In this document: piece by piece, positions 1 through 16,467 of the stretch
Position numbering within the stretch: position 1 is the first letter of the stretch
How the letters are laid out: each line of letters begins with the position of its first letter
Translations under genes and position numbers: made by a program
Assembly (NCBI GenBank): GCA_001949185.1
Contig: BDGG01000002.1
Span: 2,494,467 to 2,558,466 of the forward strand
Direction: 5' to 3'
Origin: Ramazzottius varieornatus
Taxonomy: Eukaryota > Tardigrada > Eutardigrada > Parachela > Ramazzottiidae
Length of the DNA stretch: 64,000 bases
The notes under the pieces: model-generated
Seen by the model: the letters and a program-made list of their open reading frames with translations, nothing else
Told to the model about the DNA's origin: nothing
The model's database searches: none

Positions 1-3722
<3,722 letters not shown>

Positions 3723-5515
3723 AGGGTTCGAATGTTTGACTGTCTGAAAAGTGTGTTCTGTTGGTCAGCGATATGAAATATTGCTTCGCTTGATTTAGAC
3801 TTTTCTAAGCGAGTTTGTGCGCAGTTATGACATTCGCTCGTGCTGAGATCCAGGTTCCTTTTATTCTCCTTCCATACATATTGTTTCATTTTCTTCTGTT
3901 ACTATCCCACCTGTAACCACGGGTGTTTCGAAATTCGTCGAACTACTGTATAAGTATTGAAGAGTGAGACACAAAAATCGCGAGTGGAATGAAAAAGAAA
4001 TTAGATTCTGTGTCGAAAGTCGAAAGTGCACTCGAGCAAGAGTGAGACAACGTGCACATCTATTTTTATTTTTCCTGATCGAACGCGGGAGTGCCTTCGA
4101 TATCTATTTTAACTAGTAGATCGATTCTTATAGAACAACCAGTAAAGTTCAACAAGAGGGGAAGGATGCCGCCGGAAACTTGGCATCTCAGGTAGCAGGA
4201 AGGGTATTTGCGGAGGGGAGACCTTGAAAAGACTTGATGAATGGTTTGAAGGTTGGCGCGATGTTGGTAGGCTAAAGAAAGACTGTTCGATAAAACCTTT
4301 ATCGGAAGATGAGAGGCCGAAGGGGGGTTCAGGGACGGATCGACACGTTAGGCGAGCGTTTTTGGGAGGATGATGAAGACTTAAGTGGACGTGTGATCGA
4401 CAGGCGGCAAATGGCGCGGACATTATTTGCTCAAAGAGCTGTGAGGACCCACCTCGGACACAATACATAATTCTCTATCAACACACTTGATAGTCCTTCC
4501 GAAATGATGGCTGGAAGTCTATGTAGGGACGAGGAAGGCCGCGAGGACCAAGAGTGCACGTCTACAGCGGGGATCCACACGGAAAACGCTCTTTGCACAG
4601 ATGGCTCGACGACGGTCGATAGTATTGGGTTTATATCGAGCGAAAGAGCCCTGACGACAGCCCTTTACACTTTAATCGAGTTTGTACCGGTGCTTAACAG
4701 GATCTGGCTAGTTAGAGAAGAGGGTTGTGAGGTGTACCGTGTACTGTAGATCGAATATGACGGTTTACTTGAGAGCGCTTATGGAGCGTTACAAGAACGA
4801 CGGAGGGGAGAATTGGAAAAGGTTCGCATGGATGGAGATGCAACTGACAGTTGATACTCGACAACGGTGTTGGAGCTCTGTAATCTGTCGCACGTTTCGG
4901 CCGGGATCCGTCGATATCAGATTCTGTGCTTAACCACGGGACCTCTTAACCTTTAATTTGCAGGGAGGTAACGAAAAAGTCCGTGCTGCCAGCGTGATCG
5001 CGGGAAGGAGAGCCACGTGCGGTCTCTGGCCACCTCGGCGAGCTACCTCCCTTTTCACTTGAAATTTCCAGGACGTCGGCCGGAAGGGAAAGCTTCCTGC
5101 TGCCTTGGATTGAACCTGCTGAGGACCTCAAAGCTTCACTGGTGATGTTCCGTGCATGAACACAGTTCTACGACAATTCCTGTTTGTTCCAAACTTTCCA
5201 CTTGAATTAGACCTGTCTAACCTTCCGCATCGGCGAAGTATTTTGGGTTTCGGGAAAATAAGGAGACTCTGCTATGTGTGGGCGGCTCAATTACCACCCG
5301 AAGGGATCATCGACATAAGGCGATAATCACCATATTGCGAGCAGGAACTGTGATAATTTATCCGGGCGATATTAGAGATTACTGGAGTGCACTTGGAGTA
5401 TCAGTATAGTGATCTTCCGATTGAAGTCAAATCGTCTCTAGCCTGTACCTCTTTGTCGCTACGGGACTTGTCATTATCACGGCGTATCAGTGTCGTCCGT
5501 AAGCAACTGGCAGGT
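3723..5515. other. Intergenic region between HSP70 and PDE11
   Basis: It holds the 3' UTR of the HSP70 gene and the upstream region of the phosphodiesterase. No ORF here looks like a conserved protein. A reading frame continuous with PDE11 runs back from 5516 to about 5387 but without a convincing ATG. A possible splice acceptor (CTGGCAG, ending 5513) lies just before the chosen PDE11 start. I see no clear core-promoter element. Confidence 0.4.
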
Positions 5516-8500
5516 ATGTTAAGTGGGATGGCAGGGCTGGGTCGCACCGCCGTCGATCAGAATCAACTAGTCCGGCACTTCCTCAAGAGCCATCCCGAAG
5601 TGTCAGAGGCATTAATCAAGGAATATCTGCTGGAGCATCCGGCCTCGGCGGCCAAGTTGATGCGCAGCCTGAATCGGGCCGCCAGTGTACGGAGTACGCG
5701 TGCCAGTCAAGGCGGTGCCGAGTCTGCACACGGCAAGGGCGGTGCCGACGACAAAAGTAACAGTGTGACGTCGTCGACACTGAAGCAGAGGCAAGTCAAT
5801 GGTGAACAGGATGAAAATGCTGCTGCACAACATGCGCCTGCCTTTGAGGATGATGGCGAGGATGTCGAGGATAGCACATCACCAGCATCCCTGGATAACT
5901 TACGAGGTCTAGCCCAGGAGGTTGTGCGTAAAAAGCATCGGTATAACGGTAGCAGCCCTTTCCTATCCTACAACCCTGATTCACTCAACACGCTGGCGAG
6001 CCAAAACTGGCAAATTACCAAGAATCGCCAAAACCTGGATGCAGCACTATCCCAACACCGCACTTACCTGCAGGAAGTGGCCGCTCTGGACGAGAATGAA
6101 CTCTTCATGGAACTTATCCGTGATGTCGGTAAGCAGCTTTGGAAGTCAGCTTTTTTGCCTTTTCCTGTCATAAAAATTTTTACATATACATATCAACAAT
6201 CAAACGAGAGTGTGATTCTATATTCTTGCATATCGTCAGACTGCGCTCCCCTTTTGTCAAACCACCCTGTATAATTTCCCCGACCTTATCCCGTTAAAGT
6301 ACATCTGTGGCATTTAAGAACAGGTCGATAATATCGCTATCCTTTCCCTGTTTGTAAATTTACACCTCGTGCACGCTGAGCAAATCTTTAATCAAGGATG
6401 CGTTAATGCATGCTGATGTTAATTGTGCAATATGCATCTTTTACGACGGTATTATCGTGCGCGATCGTTTGAGCGTCATTCTGTATGCGGCGTAATCTTA
6501 AGAGTCCCCGAATACTAATGGCCATAATTTACGACATAGTACAGTACAAACGGTACGGGGGGATGCAGAAATAGATGGAAGTGATGATCGTTTGGACAAG
6601 TATTCGGAGGTAATCACTGTTCTATGGGCGGGGTCTTTTACAGTTCTCCTAGTCAAACGATCTTTCTGGTTATTTTGCATTGAGCAACTGCTCTCTTCCA
6701 GATTTGCATGAATCATGATATGCCGGTGCGTGGTGAATTCTGATAGTGTAATAAACGGCCTTCGGGCAGGTTCGTTGCACATTACGAGCTAGCGCACCTG
6801 TCCTCCGAACGGAAATAACGCCGATCAAGCCATCAAACGTCCAGTGTGGGTAGAATTCTAAAATATTACTGTCAAGCTGTGCTTTACAGCCACTCAATCG
6901 CCTTCTGGCTCATATTGTTAGAAGATGAAAAGAGTTGTAAGTGTAAGTTTATGACTATTTGGTCGGAGACAGTCTACCGATAAAATGTCAAGAACCGACG
7001 ACGACCAACAGTCAGTCAAGAGAAAAAAAAACAAGAATGTCCAGAGGCTGAGGATAAATATTTCATGACGGTTTTATTGTTCTGCAGCGAACGAGCTGGA
7101 CATGGAGATTCTGTGCTTCAAAGTTATGACCAACGTGGTGACTTTGGTGGGAGCGGATCGCGGAAGTCTCTTTCTGTCGCGGAAAGAAAGCGGCTTGAAG
7201 CTGCTCGTCAGCAAGCTCTTCGGTACGTTGTTGGCAGAAATTTGTTCCATTCGACGAGCGAAGCGAATGGGCGGCGGGTAATTGCTTTTTCATCATGGCG
7301 AATGTTGAGGAATGTTCTAGATGTGACAGCCGAGTCGACTGCTGCCGAGATCATGAAATCCAAAGAGATGGAGATCATAGTGCCTTTCGGGCGCGGCATT
7401 GCCGGATCAGTGGCTGAAACAAAGCAGTCCATCAATATCCGCGACGCTTATTCAGTAAGTTCGCCAGCAGGCTTGACTGGTTTGCAACCAGTAAGGCAAG
7501 TGTCGGAAAGAGCTCTTCAACTTCCAACCTCTAGGGAATGCACAGATCCCTTTCCCCTTCTTTCACTTCCTTAGTCTATCTTTAGCGCAAGCACAGATAA
7601 GCGCCCAAGGCTTTGCTGGAACGTAATTCCATACGAACTAAAAACCTCAAAAGCATACCAATTTTCTACTTTATTATACAGATTTTCAAAAAGGCAGTTG
7701 GGTATTGTACATATGACAGAGTTTTTGATAGCAAAATATTCGAAAAGGTTATAAAAAAGGCGCCATCGAACTTGGATTTGTGAATTTTGCCCGGTGAGGT
7801 TTTTGCAGCAGTTTTGGAATTCTCTAGATTGCTTTGCAATGGCGCTGTCCCTGAAACCTGCAGACACATGAATGTACAGAAGGAACAAGGAAGGGGAAGT
7901 TTGACTAAGAGGTTAGGCAACAAAGTTTACTTGACGTGAAGGCTGGGCTCATTTGATTACGGCATTACAGGCAGGAGCTGTAAAGCCGTAACTTTGCCAC
8001 GCACAGGAGCAAAGACAATCGAAACTTCATCGATCCTTTTGGGTCTCTGACGAAGCGAGGTCCCTGGATGCCTGTTCAGTGGAGCCCGTTGAGTTACAAC
8101 CACAGCTGGAAGTATCTTCCCTCTCACACAGAGCCCTAAAAGCAAAGTCGTGTACAAAGTGTACAAAGTGCGCGGCTGATTGGGGTTCTTCCCTTGCAAT
8201 GGAATCAAATGTGATTTTGAAATAGGGTAATAATCTTTCCGTACTGAGAATGGGGCAATTGAGAATTTGCCACACTTCCATTGTTTGATAAGGAGGAATT
8301 GGGATGTGTTGCATAATGAAACGTTATGTGACAAGCAAGATGAATTACATTGTGTGGATATACCAAATGTAATTATGCTGTCCCAACAGACGGGACAATA
8401 TGTGATAGACTCCGCTCTAGAGCCGTATTATACGGTCTGTCAGTACAGTCCGAAAATAGACCCTTACAGACGTCACAGCTGTCAAGTAGTGCAATATTAA

Positions 8501-11500
8501 TGATTGAACAATATGATAGTGGGTATGAAATGAAGTTAAGGAGCTTTTGACACTGTGCAGGGCGAATGTGGTTCGTGTGCTGGAACGATAACACACACTC
8601 TCTCTCTCTTAAAGCTGTTGTGCACATATGTGTTTGTAGGATGCGCGCTTCAATCAGGATATTGACAAGCTGACGGGATACAAAACCACTTCGTTGCTAG
8701 CGTTGCCCATCCTGAACCGCGACGGCGAAGTGGTCGGCGTGGCGGAGATTATGAACAAAAAGGGCGGAACGCACTTCAATGCACGCGACGAGATAGTCTT
8801 TGCGCGGTACCTCACGTTCTGCGGCATTGGCATCCAGAACGCCCAGTTGTTTGAAATGTCCGTACAGGAACACATTCGCAACCAGGCAAGTACAACACAA
8901 CCGTCAGAACAATCAAGGAATAACTATTTCCCAAAGGCCGTGAACTCTGTCCGGGTCCTCGCGCTCATTCCAGTAAACAGCCCGTCCGGACCAACTAGCT
9001 ACCACCTATAATATCAAGGCGTTCTCGACAGGATCAGTAATCACCTCGACATTAATTTTTCTTGGTTCAGAATCTTTTTAACTATCTCCTGAATAATTAC
9101 TGGCCAGAAATCTATTCATATGAAGTAGGCATCGGGAAAAAATGCAAATGACCACTTCCCGAAGCTGGAGAAAAGCTCAGAGGTGAGTCGTCCACCGTAA
9201 AGCCAGTGTCATAGCCTGTACAGCGTTACACAAGACAGCCGGAAGCTGCCCGGTTAAGAGAAAACTCAACATTTCACGTGTGGAAGGTTTAAAACGAAGC
9301 TCCGAACCTCATACCAGTAAAAAAATGGTCAAACTCGTGTTCAGAGTATTTTCCGTTGTCTGTGACGGAAGCTGTTACAGCGCCGCAATTCGCATAAGTA
9401 TGCCGAAGGTGTTTTCCCGAAAAGTTTGTTTTTTGTTGGCCGCAGCCTGTATGATGTTCAAAGCTTTATTTTACACCTTCTACACGTGAAACCTAGGGTT
9501 TCTTAAATAACCGTTCAGTTAGTGAATGGTCTTGTACAACGCGATAGAGGATATAACACTGGCTTTACGGTGGACGACGCACCATTGTGCTTTTTCTCCA
9601 GCTCCAGGAAGTGGTCATCTGCCTTTCTTCCCGATACTTTGTAGAGAGCTAAAGCTCTCAGCTGCCACGAACGAGCATTGGTTTCGTGATCGCTGAATGA
9701 CATGGTTTGAATGGTCCCTCGTCAGAAGAAACAGCTTAGAAAAGTTGTACAGTATAAAAATAATCTGAAAGTAAAGGAAAAAGGACTAAACCGATTTTCT
9801 GAAGCGTTGGGTGGTAACAAGTTGGCCCGAACAGGCTATCCCATCCGGGTACAAATACACGGAGCGTGACACGGAACTGGGAAGCCGGCAAATGAAACTT
9901 ACAGGATCGTCATCTCAAATGGCGCACTCGCCCGGCCGGAAACAATGAAGATGTGCGCCTGAAAACGATCTTGTAACTTTGGCCTGCCGACCTCCCAACA
10001 TTTAGACCAGAAGAAGAACGAAGCTCAGAGTAGCTTTGATTTTCCGTACACTTTTGCCGGGACTAAAGGTTTAAGAACCGGGTGGAAACCAACTGGCGGC
10101 TTGTGCCTCAGTTCATCCATCATCATGGTTGTGTTGGGTTCGATAAGTCTTCTCGGTAATGGAGTGCTTTCCTTATTTTCACAGATCCTCTTGAAGCTGG
10201 CTCGCGGCATCTTTGAGGAGCAACAAAGCGTGGAGAGGGTGGTCCACAAGATCCTGGTGGAATCGAAAGCCCTCTTCAAGTGCGAGCACATTTGTGTCTT
10301 CATCGTCGAGCTTCCGACTGAGGACGAGGCAAGCACCTTCCTTCATTCAGCCCGTTTCAAGCGGCAGCCACAAGCAGACACAATATGTCTGTAATGGAAT
10401 GAACTCTCTGACGTCAAACAGTGAGCCTACGGACACGCTCAATGAATACTGTGGTCGGTTGCAGGATTCCAGGCCGGAAGCGGAAAGAGCTCCTCGAACT
10501 CTACCGGCTTCACCGGCCAAAATTGCGCTTTCAAGCGGCTTCCACATTGAAGTTAACAAGGAAGAAGACGTGCGTAACATGACCAAAGATGAACTTGAGA
10601 AGGGCTTGCTGGCGACCATCGCTAGGGAGGTCATCTATGAAAACAAGGTAACAAACCATCAACCTAACTCAGCGAACTTTAAAAATATTCCGAGGACGAT
10701 TCTTCGTCATAACTCGTTGTTATTGATCAACGCTCCTTTAATTTGATACAATTATCTTCAGAAATATCGTAGCAAATCGGCAACTGTGCTGCCAACGTTG
10801 CTCTTTCGAAACTGGTGCGCACACTAACTAAGAAAATTGGCAAAGAAGTCTCCACTCTCCAACTAGTTTAAGCGACTAGAATTTTTTTACGATGCTTATG
10901 GATGAAAATCCAGTGGATGTTTTTCATATGGTATTCTCCGCAGTTGAAGAACATCGTGACACCGGAGGACGAGCCTCGTTTCGCCGAAGATGGCTTCGCG
11001 TCAGAGATGTCAGTGCGGAACCTGATGTGTATTCCCGTCCATGACGCCAAGAACGAGATTATCGGCGCATGTCTAATGCTAAACAAACAGCTCCGCAACT
11101 TCACCGAACTGGATCTTGATAGAGTACAGGTAAGGGCACTTTGTTCACTTCATCCTTTCTATCTGTCAATAGATATTTCGCGTGATCCTCTTGAATACAT
11201 AACCAAAAATAAATTTTCGATTTTCATCCGAGTTTTGCTTGAAAAATTGTCGAAGGGTGGTTTTGATTGCTTCGTTTATCGACCACTTCTCCGAATGGAA
11301 ATATAAGAATGTTCCATGAATAATCAATGGGGTACTTTTCCTCTTTTTGCAGTCCTTTGCTGTCTTCTGTGGACTAGGGTGAGCACTTTAAAATTTATGT
11401 TATCGATGGCAGTTTCAGTTCGGCTAATGCACGTTTTTTGACGTGAATTATGGCGAATTACGCCACGCTGACGCTGATGTTTTCTGACTATCGTCTGTAT

Positions 11501-13849
11501 ATAGGATCTACAACGCGGCGGCTTATGAACGGAAAGTGAAGCTAATGGCCAAGCAGACTGTCGCCCTTGAAGTTCTCTCCTATCACGCAACCGCCCCTGA
11601 AGAAGAAGTCCAACAGATTATGGTAAGATGGTAAGACACTACGGGAACCCTGATCTCTCATTTGAAGTTTTTATGAAAATAACCTATGGCAGAATATTGA
11701 TTGGTAAACACGATCAAAAAATCGGTGTCGTATGTTTGATGTTCGCGATACGGGAGGGCGCCGGAAAACAGTCTCGGGATGATGGTCATCTCCAATGGCG
11801 CACTTTTTCATCCCATGACAAGAAATACTGCGCTACTGCGATCATCCCGACATTGTTTGTCGGCACTTCCCAACTCTTTCTCGTTTCTTGTGGGTTACGA
11901 TGATTTGACATTCTTGTCTCATAGGCAAGGACCATTCCTGAGGCCACTGAGGTTCATCTGAACGAGTGGAACTTTGACGATCTCCCGTTGTCCGATATGG
12001 AAACCATCCTTTGCACGTTGAGGATATTTGTCGACACGGGAATTTCCGAGTCTTTCAAGATACCGTTTGACGTAACTCCGTCCACCTTCATACTTCAGTG
12101 TTTTGAAGAGGCGTACAACGATTTTCTGAGAATGGCGAATGCGTGTTTTAGGTTTTGGTTCGATGGGCGTTGAGCGTGAAGAAAAACTACCGGCCGGTGT
12201 TGTACCATAACTGGCGCCACGCCTTCAACGTGGTGCAGACCATGTACTGTATCATCACAGCTGGTGGTCTCCGCCGGTACTTTTCCGATTTGGATATTCT
12301 AGCGCTGATGACCGCCTGCATCTCCCATGACCTCGGTACGTCATATTTGTGACGTCAGACACCACGACTGGTGATACCACTGTGCCAGGCGATCAAACCA
12401 CTCTAGAATGAATGGTAGCAAAACGGTTCATACTGTACGGAAGAAATTGCGCCCGTAAAGAACATTAATTTTGATTACGAGCTTTCGGCTGTACCGACGG
12501 AATCCTTGTTAGTCGCAAAATAAAACCGCACCGCCTGAAAGGTTGATAAATGTTGTTCTTTTCCAGATCATCGTGGAACGAATAATGCCTTCCAGACAAA
12601 GAGTAACACCGCGTTAGCACAACTGTATGGTACTTCCGTGCTGGAAAAGCACCATTTCAACCACTGTGTAATGATCCTTCAAAGTCCCGGCAATAACATT
12701 TTCGGCTCGCTGAGTCCCGAAGAATATCGACAAGCCATCAAGATGGTCGAGCACAACATCATCTCCACCGACCTCGCTTTGTATTTCAAGTAAGAACCCA
12801 AAACAACCACCTGCTTCTTTCGTCCCGTCGCTTCGCGCCCAATTACTGCTGGTAAACAGTATTTCTCGCACAGGAAACGTGATTCCTTCAAGCAGCTAGT
12901 ATCCTATCCCGACACTGACTGGTCAGCTGGACCAGCCAAGGAGCTTCTCAGTGGTATGCTGATGACCGCCTGCGATCTCGGTGCCATCTGTAAACCATGG
13001 GAGGTGCAACAGCTGGTAGCCGACCTGGTCGCCCAAGAGTTCTTTGAACAAGGCGATATGGAGCAACAAAAGTTCGGCGCACCCACCGTAAGTCGCCCAC
13101 TCACCGCTTTTTGTCCAAAAGAGCGGCTTGTCCTACTTTTTGAAGTTTTCAAACCCAAGCAGGTATTTCGCTTACATGTGGCCTGTCGATGCAGGCTCCC
13201 ATGTTTGACCGGAACAAATATCCCGAACTACCCAAAATGCAAGTGGGCTTCATCGATTTCATCTGTTTGCCCTTGTACAAGGTAAGAAGAGATCCCATTC
13301 GGGTGGAACGACGGTGTCCGTTGTTTGCTTGCGTGTTCCGCATGCCCGGCCGTGTATTGTCCGAGTGTGCATGTCACTACAGTATTCCGATCCTTCACTA
13401 TTCACCTTGCACTGTCTCTTTTGGATGCACCCACTTTAGACACTGGTAGAAAAGTTTCCGGGCATGGAGCCATTACTGTCCGGCTCGTTGGCTAACCGTG
13501 AGAAATGGCAGTTACTGTCTGAAGGGAAGCTGGACGAGAAGCTAGTCTCGGACTCACTGGCCCATAAACTGCGCGACTTTGAGAAAAAAGAAGATGGTAG
13601 GCTATGCCTTCTTGTTGCCCTATTCAGTTTCCACCCACTGCATGTGACGCACATGCAGCACTTTGCACAGGATTTGAAAATATTCCTCTTCGGTTTTTGT
13701 GGGATGTATGGTAATCTTTTCAGGCGTTCAGTGATTTCGCCCCGGGACTGAAGCCGCTCTACGACGGCTGTTTGACCAATCGGGAGCATTGGGAAAAGAC
13801 GCTGGTGTGGGAGAAGGGTTTGAACCGGCAAGGTTCGCAGGGATCTTAA
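5516..13849 (+). CDS. PDE11A: PDE11-like dual-GAF cyclic nucleotide phosphodiesterase
   Basis: Hydrolyses the 3',5'-cyclic bond of cAMP/cGMP; PDE11 enzymes are dual-specificity. Exons: 5516-6128, 7088-7222, 7321-7454, 8640-8885, 10185-10328, 10465-10647, 10944-11129, 11353-11378, 11505-11622, 11925-12071, 12152-12335, 12567-12789, 12874-13087, 13195-13281, 13724-13849 (TAA). All phases agree and give 921 residues. The N-terminal ~200 residues are low-complexity. GAF-A is about 205-376 (NELDMEIL to [11 protein letters not shown]) and GAF-B about 378-555 (IFEEQQS to FCGLGIYNAA). The catalytic domain is about 595-915, with [23 protein letters not shown] (HDxxHxxxxN metal site), [11 protein letters not shown] and MQVGFID, which carries the glutamine that contacts the purine. 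[20 protein letters not shown] and FDRN match PDE11 better than PDE5 or PDE6. The start is uncertain: ATG 5516 is the first in-frame ATG, and an upstream exon is possible. Introns after 8885 and 10328 start with GC. An alternative last exon lies at 13440-13596. Confidence 0.93.
6129..7087 (+). other. PDE11 intron 1
   Basis: A 959-bp intron between donor GTAAGC (6129) and acceptor CTGCAG (ending 7087). It is somewhat AT-rich. I see no coding block or clear repeat inside it. Confidence 0.6.
7455..8639 (+). other. PDE11 intron 3
   Basis: A 1.2-kb intron splitting GAF-A, from donor GTAAGT (7455) to acceptor TTTGTAG (ending 8639). A short CT-rich run near 8597-8610 precedes the acceptor. No conserved coding block is visible. 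Confidence 0.6.
9129..9632. repeat. Inverted duplication (~100-bp arms) in PDE11 intron 4
   Basis: The left arm, about 9129-9236, and the reverse complement of about 9530-9632 share blocks such as GATGACCACTTCC-type sequence, AGCTGGAGAAAA and CGTCCACCGTAAAGCCAGTG. Identity is roughly 80-85% by eye, with a spacer of about 290 bp. It looks like a foldback or MITE-type insertion in the intron at 8886-10184. The minus strand of the right arm also reads openly (…[23 protein letters not shown]…), so it may derive from a gene fragment. Confidence 0.7.
9918..9959. repeat. Hairpin element copy in PDE11 intron 4
   Basis: Left arm AATGGCGCAC (9918-9927) and right arm GTGCGCC (9953-9959), followed by TGAAAACGATCTTG. 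This matches the extended right flank seen in the HSP70 copies. Confidence 0.65.
13440..13596 (+). CDS. PDE11A: Alternative terminal exon of PDE11 (exon 15A)
   Basis: Open exon preceded by acceptor CTTTAG (ending 13439), in phase 0 with the exon ending at 13281. It encodes [20 protein letters not shown] and then [20 protein letters not shown], running on to FEKKED. This aligns with exon 15B ([20 protein letters not shown] then EHWEK). Both match the last helices of the PDE11 catalytic domain, where the family has a single copy (…LKPMLDSVATNRSKWEEL). If 15A is spliced to 15B at donor GTAGGC (13597), the frame ends after three residues (GVQ). If the donor is ignored, the frame runs on to 13751. 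15A and 15B therefore look like alternative endings rather than consecutive coding exons. Confidence 0.8.
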
Positions 13850-15452
13850 ACAGTAGTATTACGGGATTTGATTCATTACACGATCATGCAACATCAACGA
13901 TCGTACAACATCTTTTGTTGTGAGGTTAATCTTTCGTCTGTAAGAGTACCGGTGCTCTCTGAGTTGTCTTTTTTCGGATTTTTCTAAGTCTGTCTCCAAG
14001 AACCTGGACTGCGTCTTGCTAAATGCGTTACCGAATTATCGAGTCTTCAAACCGAACATTCTTAAGCTCCATACAACTAGTGTCCAATAAATCGAAACGG
14101 CAAAGATCTTGTAAAAATCCAATGGGTTCTACGCTACGAGATACTGTAACGTATAGTATACGCGTGCAGTTAGCCAAACAACAGAGAAGCAAGTGAGGAA
14201 ATTTTGACACATAAATTACGGACAAGTAAGGACATCAAGTATATGACATTGAATCTCACAAGGAAACGAAGGTGAACTTCGCTCAAAAGCACCGCCTACT
14301 TTGTGAAGGTGCCTTCAACTGCTTGTAAGAATCTTTTGGCCAAGGAGAAGATTTTGAATGCGTGGAACCCTCTTGAAGGACTTCTGGTTTCTCGACGTCT
14401 ACTGGGTCTCGTATCGTCCGAAACATGACGTCTTCAGCAACAAGAATGCATCAGATGAGCTGAGGAACACTTCTGCTATTTCAGGTTAGCGGTTCAAAAC
14501 TTTTCGTTTTCTTCGATTTTCATCGATGAGTGGTCCATCACAAAAACCTGGTCTGCCTACACGCGGTCGACGCCCATTCGAAGCGACACATGTACATGAA
14601 GAAGAAGAAGCGCTACAATTTTTAGATTTTTCGACCTCAGGAGCTTACTGGACTGCACTCTGTTTCCTTCGTGCATTAATCAGCTCATCGGAGATTGTAA
14701 GGAGCTAGTGTGGGATGTCACAATAGTCGATAACCTGGGCAAAGCCACTCTCGCAGCGGTAACCGCTGTGAGAGTGGGTTTGACCTAGGCCTGACCGACT
14801 TCACCATGTCGACGGTTAAACCCGGATCTGCTGCCGATGCCGCCGAAAAGAGAAAATTTACAGAGTATCCGGATTTTAAAAACCAGTTTCATACTTTCAT
14901 TTCTGTCCCTTCTGACCTGCAGGTCTTATACCATGGGGACCTTCCGTGACGGAACTGTTGGAAGCAATAATTACTAACGAATTTCTTTTTAGAATACTGT
15001 CCCGGCGACTACAGCAGCACATGTGTTGTACAGTATGAGCTAATCAGGTGGGTGCATCAAGGACGGACCTGCGTTGATTGTTCTCGATGTCTTCTTGGTA
15101 GCAGTGCTATGGCCAACCGGCTTGCTATGCTTTGCCGCAGCACTTTACCGTCAAAATGTCTTCGGGGGTTTTCGAATTTTGCCTTCAGTATAACCTTCAG
15201 CGTATCCAGATAAATACTAAACTCGTAACCTTACTGCACCATAATTTCGAAAAATAATCGTAACACCGCACCGTAACTCGTACCCCTCACAACGATGTAC
15301 GCTCAGCATACTGAAACGCCGCAGCCGAAATAGCGGCCACGGCCAAGCCAGTTGCTTGGGTTTGCAACGCAAGAAAATCTATTTTTCACTTGTTTCCGCA
15401 TTTCTCCTCGCTTTCTTCCTGGATCTGTTTTGACTTTCGCTGCCACCTCGCC
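13850..15452. other. Intergenic region with one short palindrome
   Basis: 3' flank of PDE11 and upstream flank of the MULE gene. The only structure I can support is the near-perfect hairpin at 14745-14777. No protein-like ORF is visible. Confidence 0.4.
14745..14777. repeat. Short near-perfect palindrome
   Basis: The arms CCACTCTCGCAGCGGT and ACCGCTGTGAGAGTGG flank a single A. The 16-bp stem has one G/A difference, which would be a G-U wobble in RNA. It is isolated between PDE11 and the MULE gene. Confidence 0.7.
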
Positions 15453-15779
15453 ATGGAACACTCATCGTATATTTCGGATGAGGATGACGACAACGAGATA
15501 GTGTTCGATGGTATCTTCCCATCTGGTTCGCCCAACAGCAGTGGCTGCAGTGGGGGTGTCAAACGCCTGAAAACTGAGGACATCAGTTAAGATATACTCC
15601 CCGATCGTTCTACAAGCGCTTTCGACGCGGAATGGGACAACTAAGACGAGTCGGACGAACTGACTATGAATTCTGTCATCCCCGACGACGATCCTAATAT
15701 TCCGAGCACCTCTTCTGGAGTTGGAAGGTACGTTTTCGAACTTTCCAACGTATCTCAAAAACACCTATAAACCACTGGA

Positions 15780-15985
15780 CCTGCAAATGTTCACGCCGGC
15801 GAAGTTGTCCTCGTATAAGCCGTCGAAGTTATCACTTTACACGCCGGCGGAGATGCCACTGCACAAGCCGGTGAAGTCCATATCATATCGTCTCAGTTGT
15901 CATTGTACGCGCCGGTGGAGACGGCAGACCACACGCCGGCGTAGACGTTACTCCTCACGCCGGCGAAATCCGTGTACATGCCGTA
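15780..15985 (+). repeat. 24-bp minisatellite in MULE intron 1
   Basis: Degenerate tandem units about 24 bp long, of the form CGCCGGCGAAGTTGTC plus eight variable bases ending GTATA or TACA. At least five units lie between donor GTACGT (15728) and acceptor TTTCAG (16093). Translated in one frame it gives an 8-residue repeat (SSYKPSKL, SLYTPAEM, PLHKPVKS), but it lies outside the coding exons. Confidence 0.8.
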
Positions 15986-16467
15986 CTCGCCGATTGAGAT
16001 GACGATATGTACGGTGTTTGTGTGGTTTATTTGCACTATGTAGTCCACAAATGCAATATTCATTGCAAGCAATGTATCGATTGGTTATTTCAGGAACTTT
16101 GCAAACTTCAAAGACTCTTCGGTGAAGAATGCTGATAGGTCGGTTGTATGTATGTTGGAAAGTGACGACGACAACGACGCATCAGCTATCACCGACGCCT
16201 CCACGCAGAGCAGCGCTAATGAGCCAGTGCACATGTGCATTACCCCGTAAGTAGTCGGGATTATGAGCAGCGCACAAGTGACTCCAGCGTTAACTGGATC
16301 ACTTACCTGTTGCAGGGAGACGTTTTCTGATTCAGGCCATGAGCCAAAACGATTATCTCAGCCAGTGGTTACATTTTCTGGACGTGGAAATCTTGCCTTA
16401 GGAGCTCGCGTGGCGGACAGCGCTCTGGGACCATGTTATGAGATGTGAGTCAAGCTGCTTCTTTTCA

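Noticed and set aside
15780-15985. Minisatellite read as a coding 8-residue repeat protein
   Set aside because: It lies between a strong donor and acceptor that keep the flanking frame, and the frame through the array ends in unrelated sequence.
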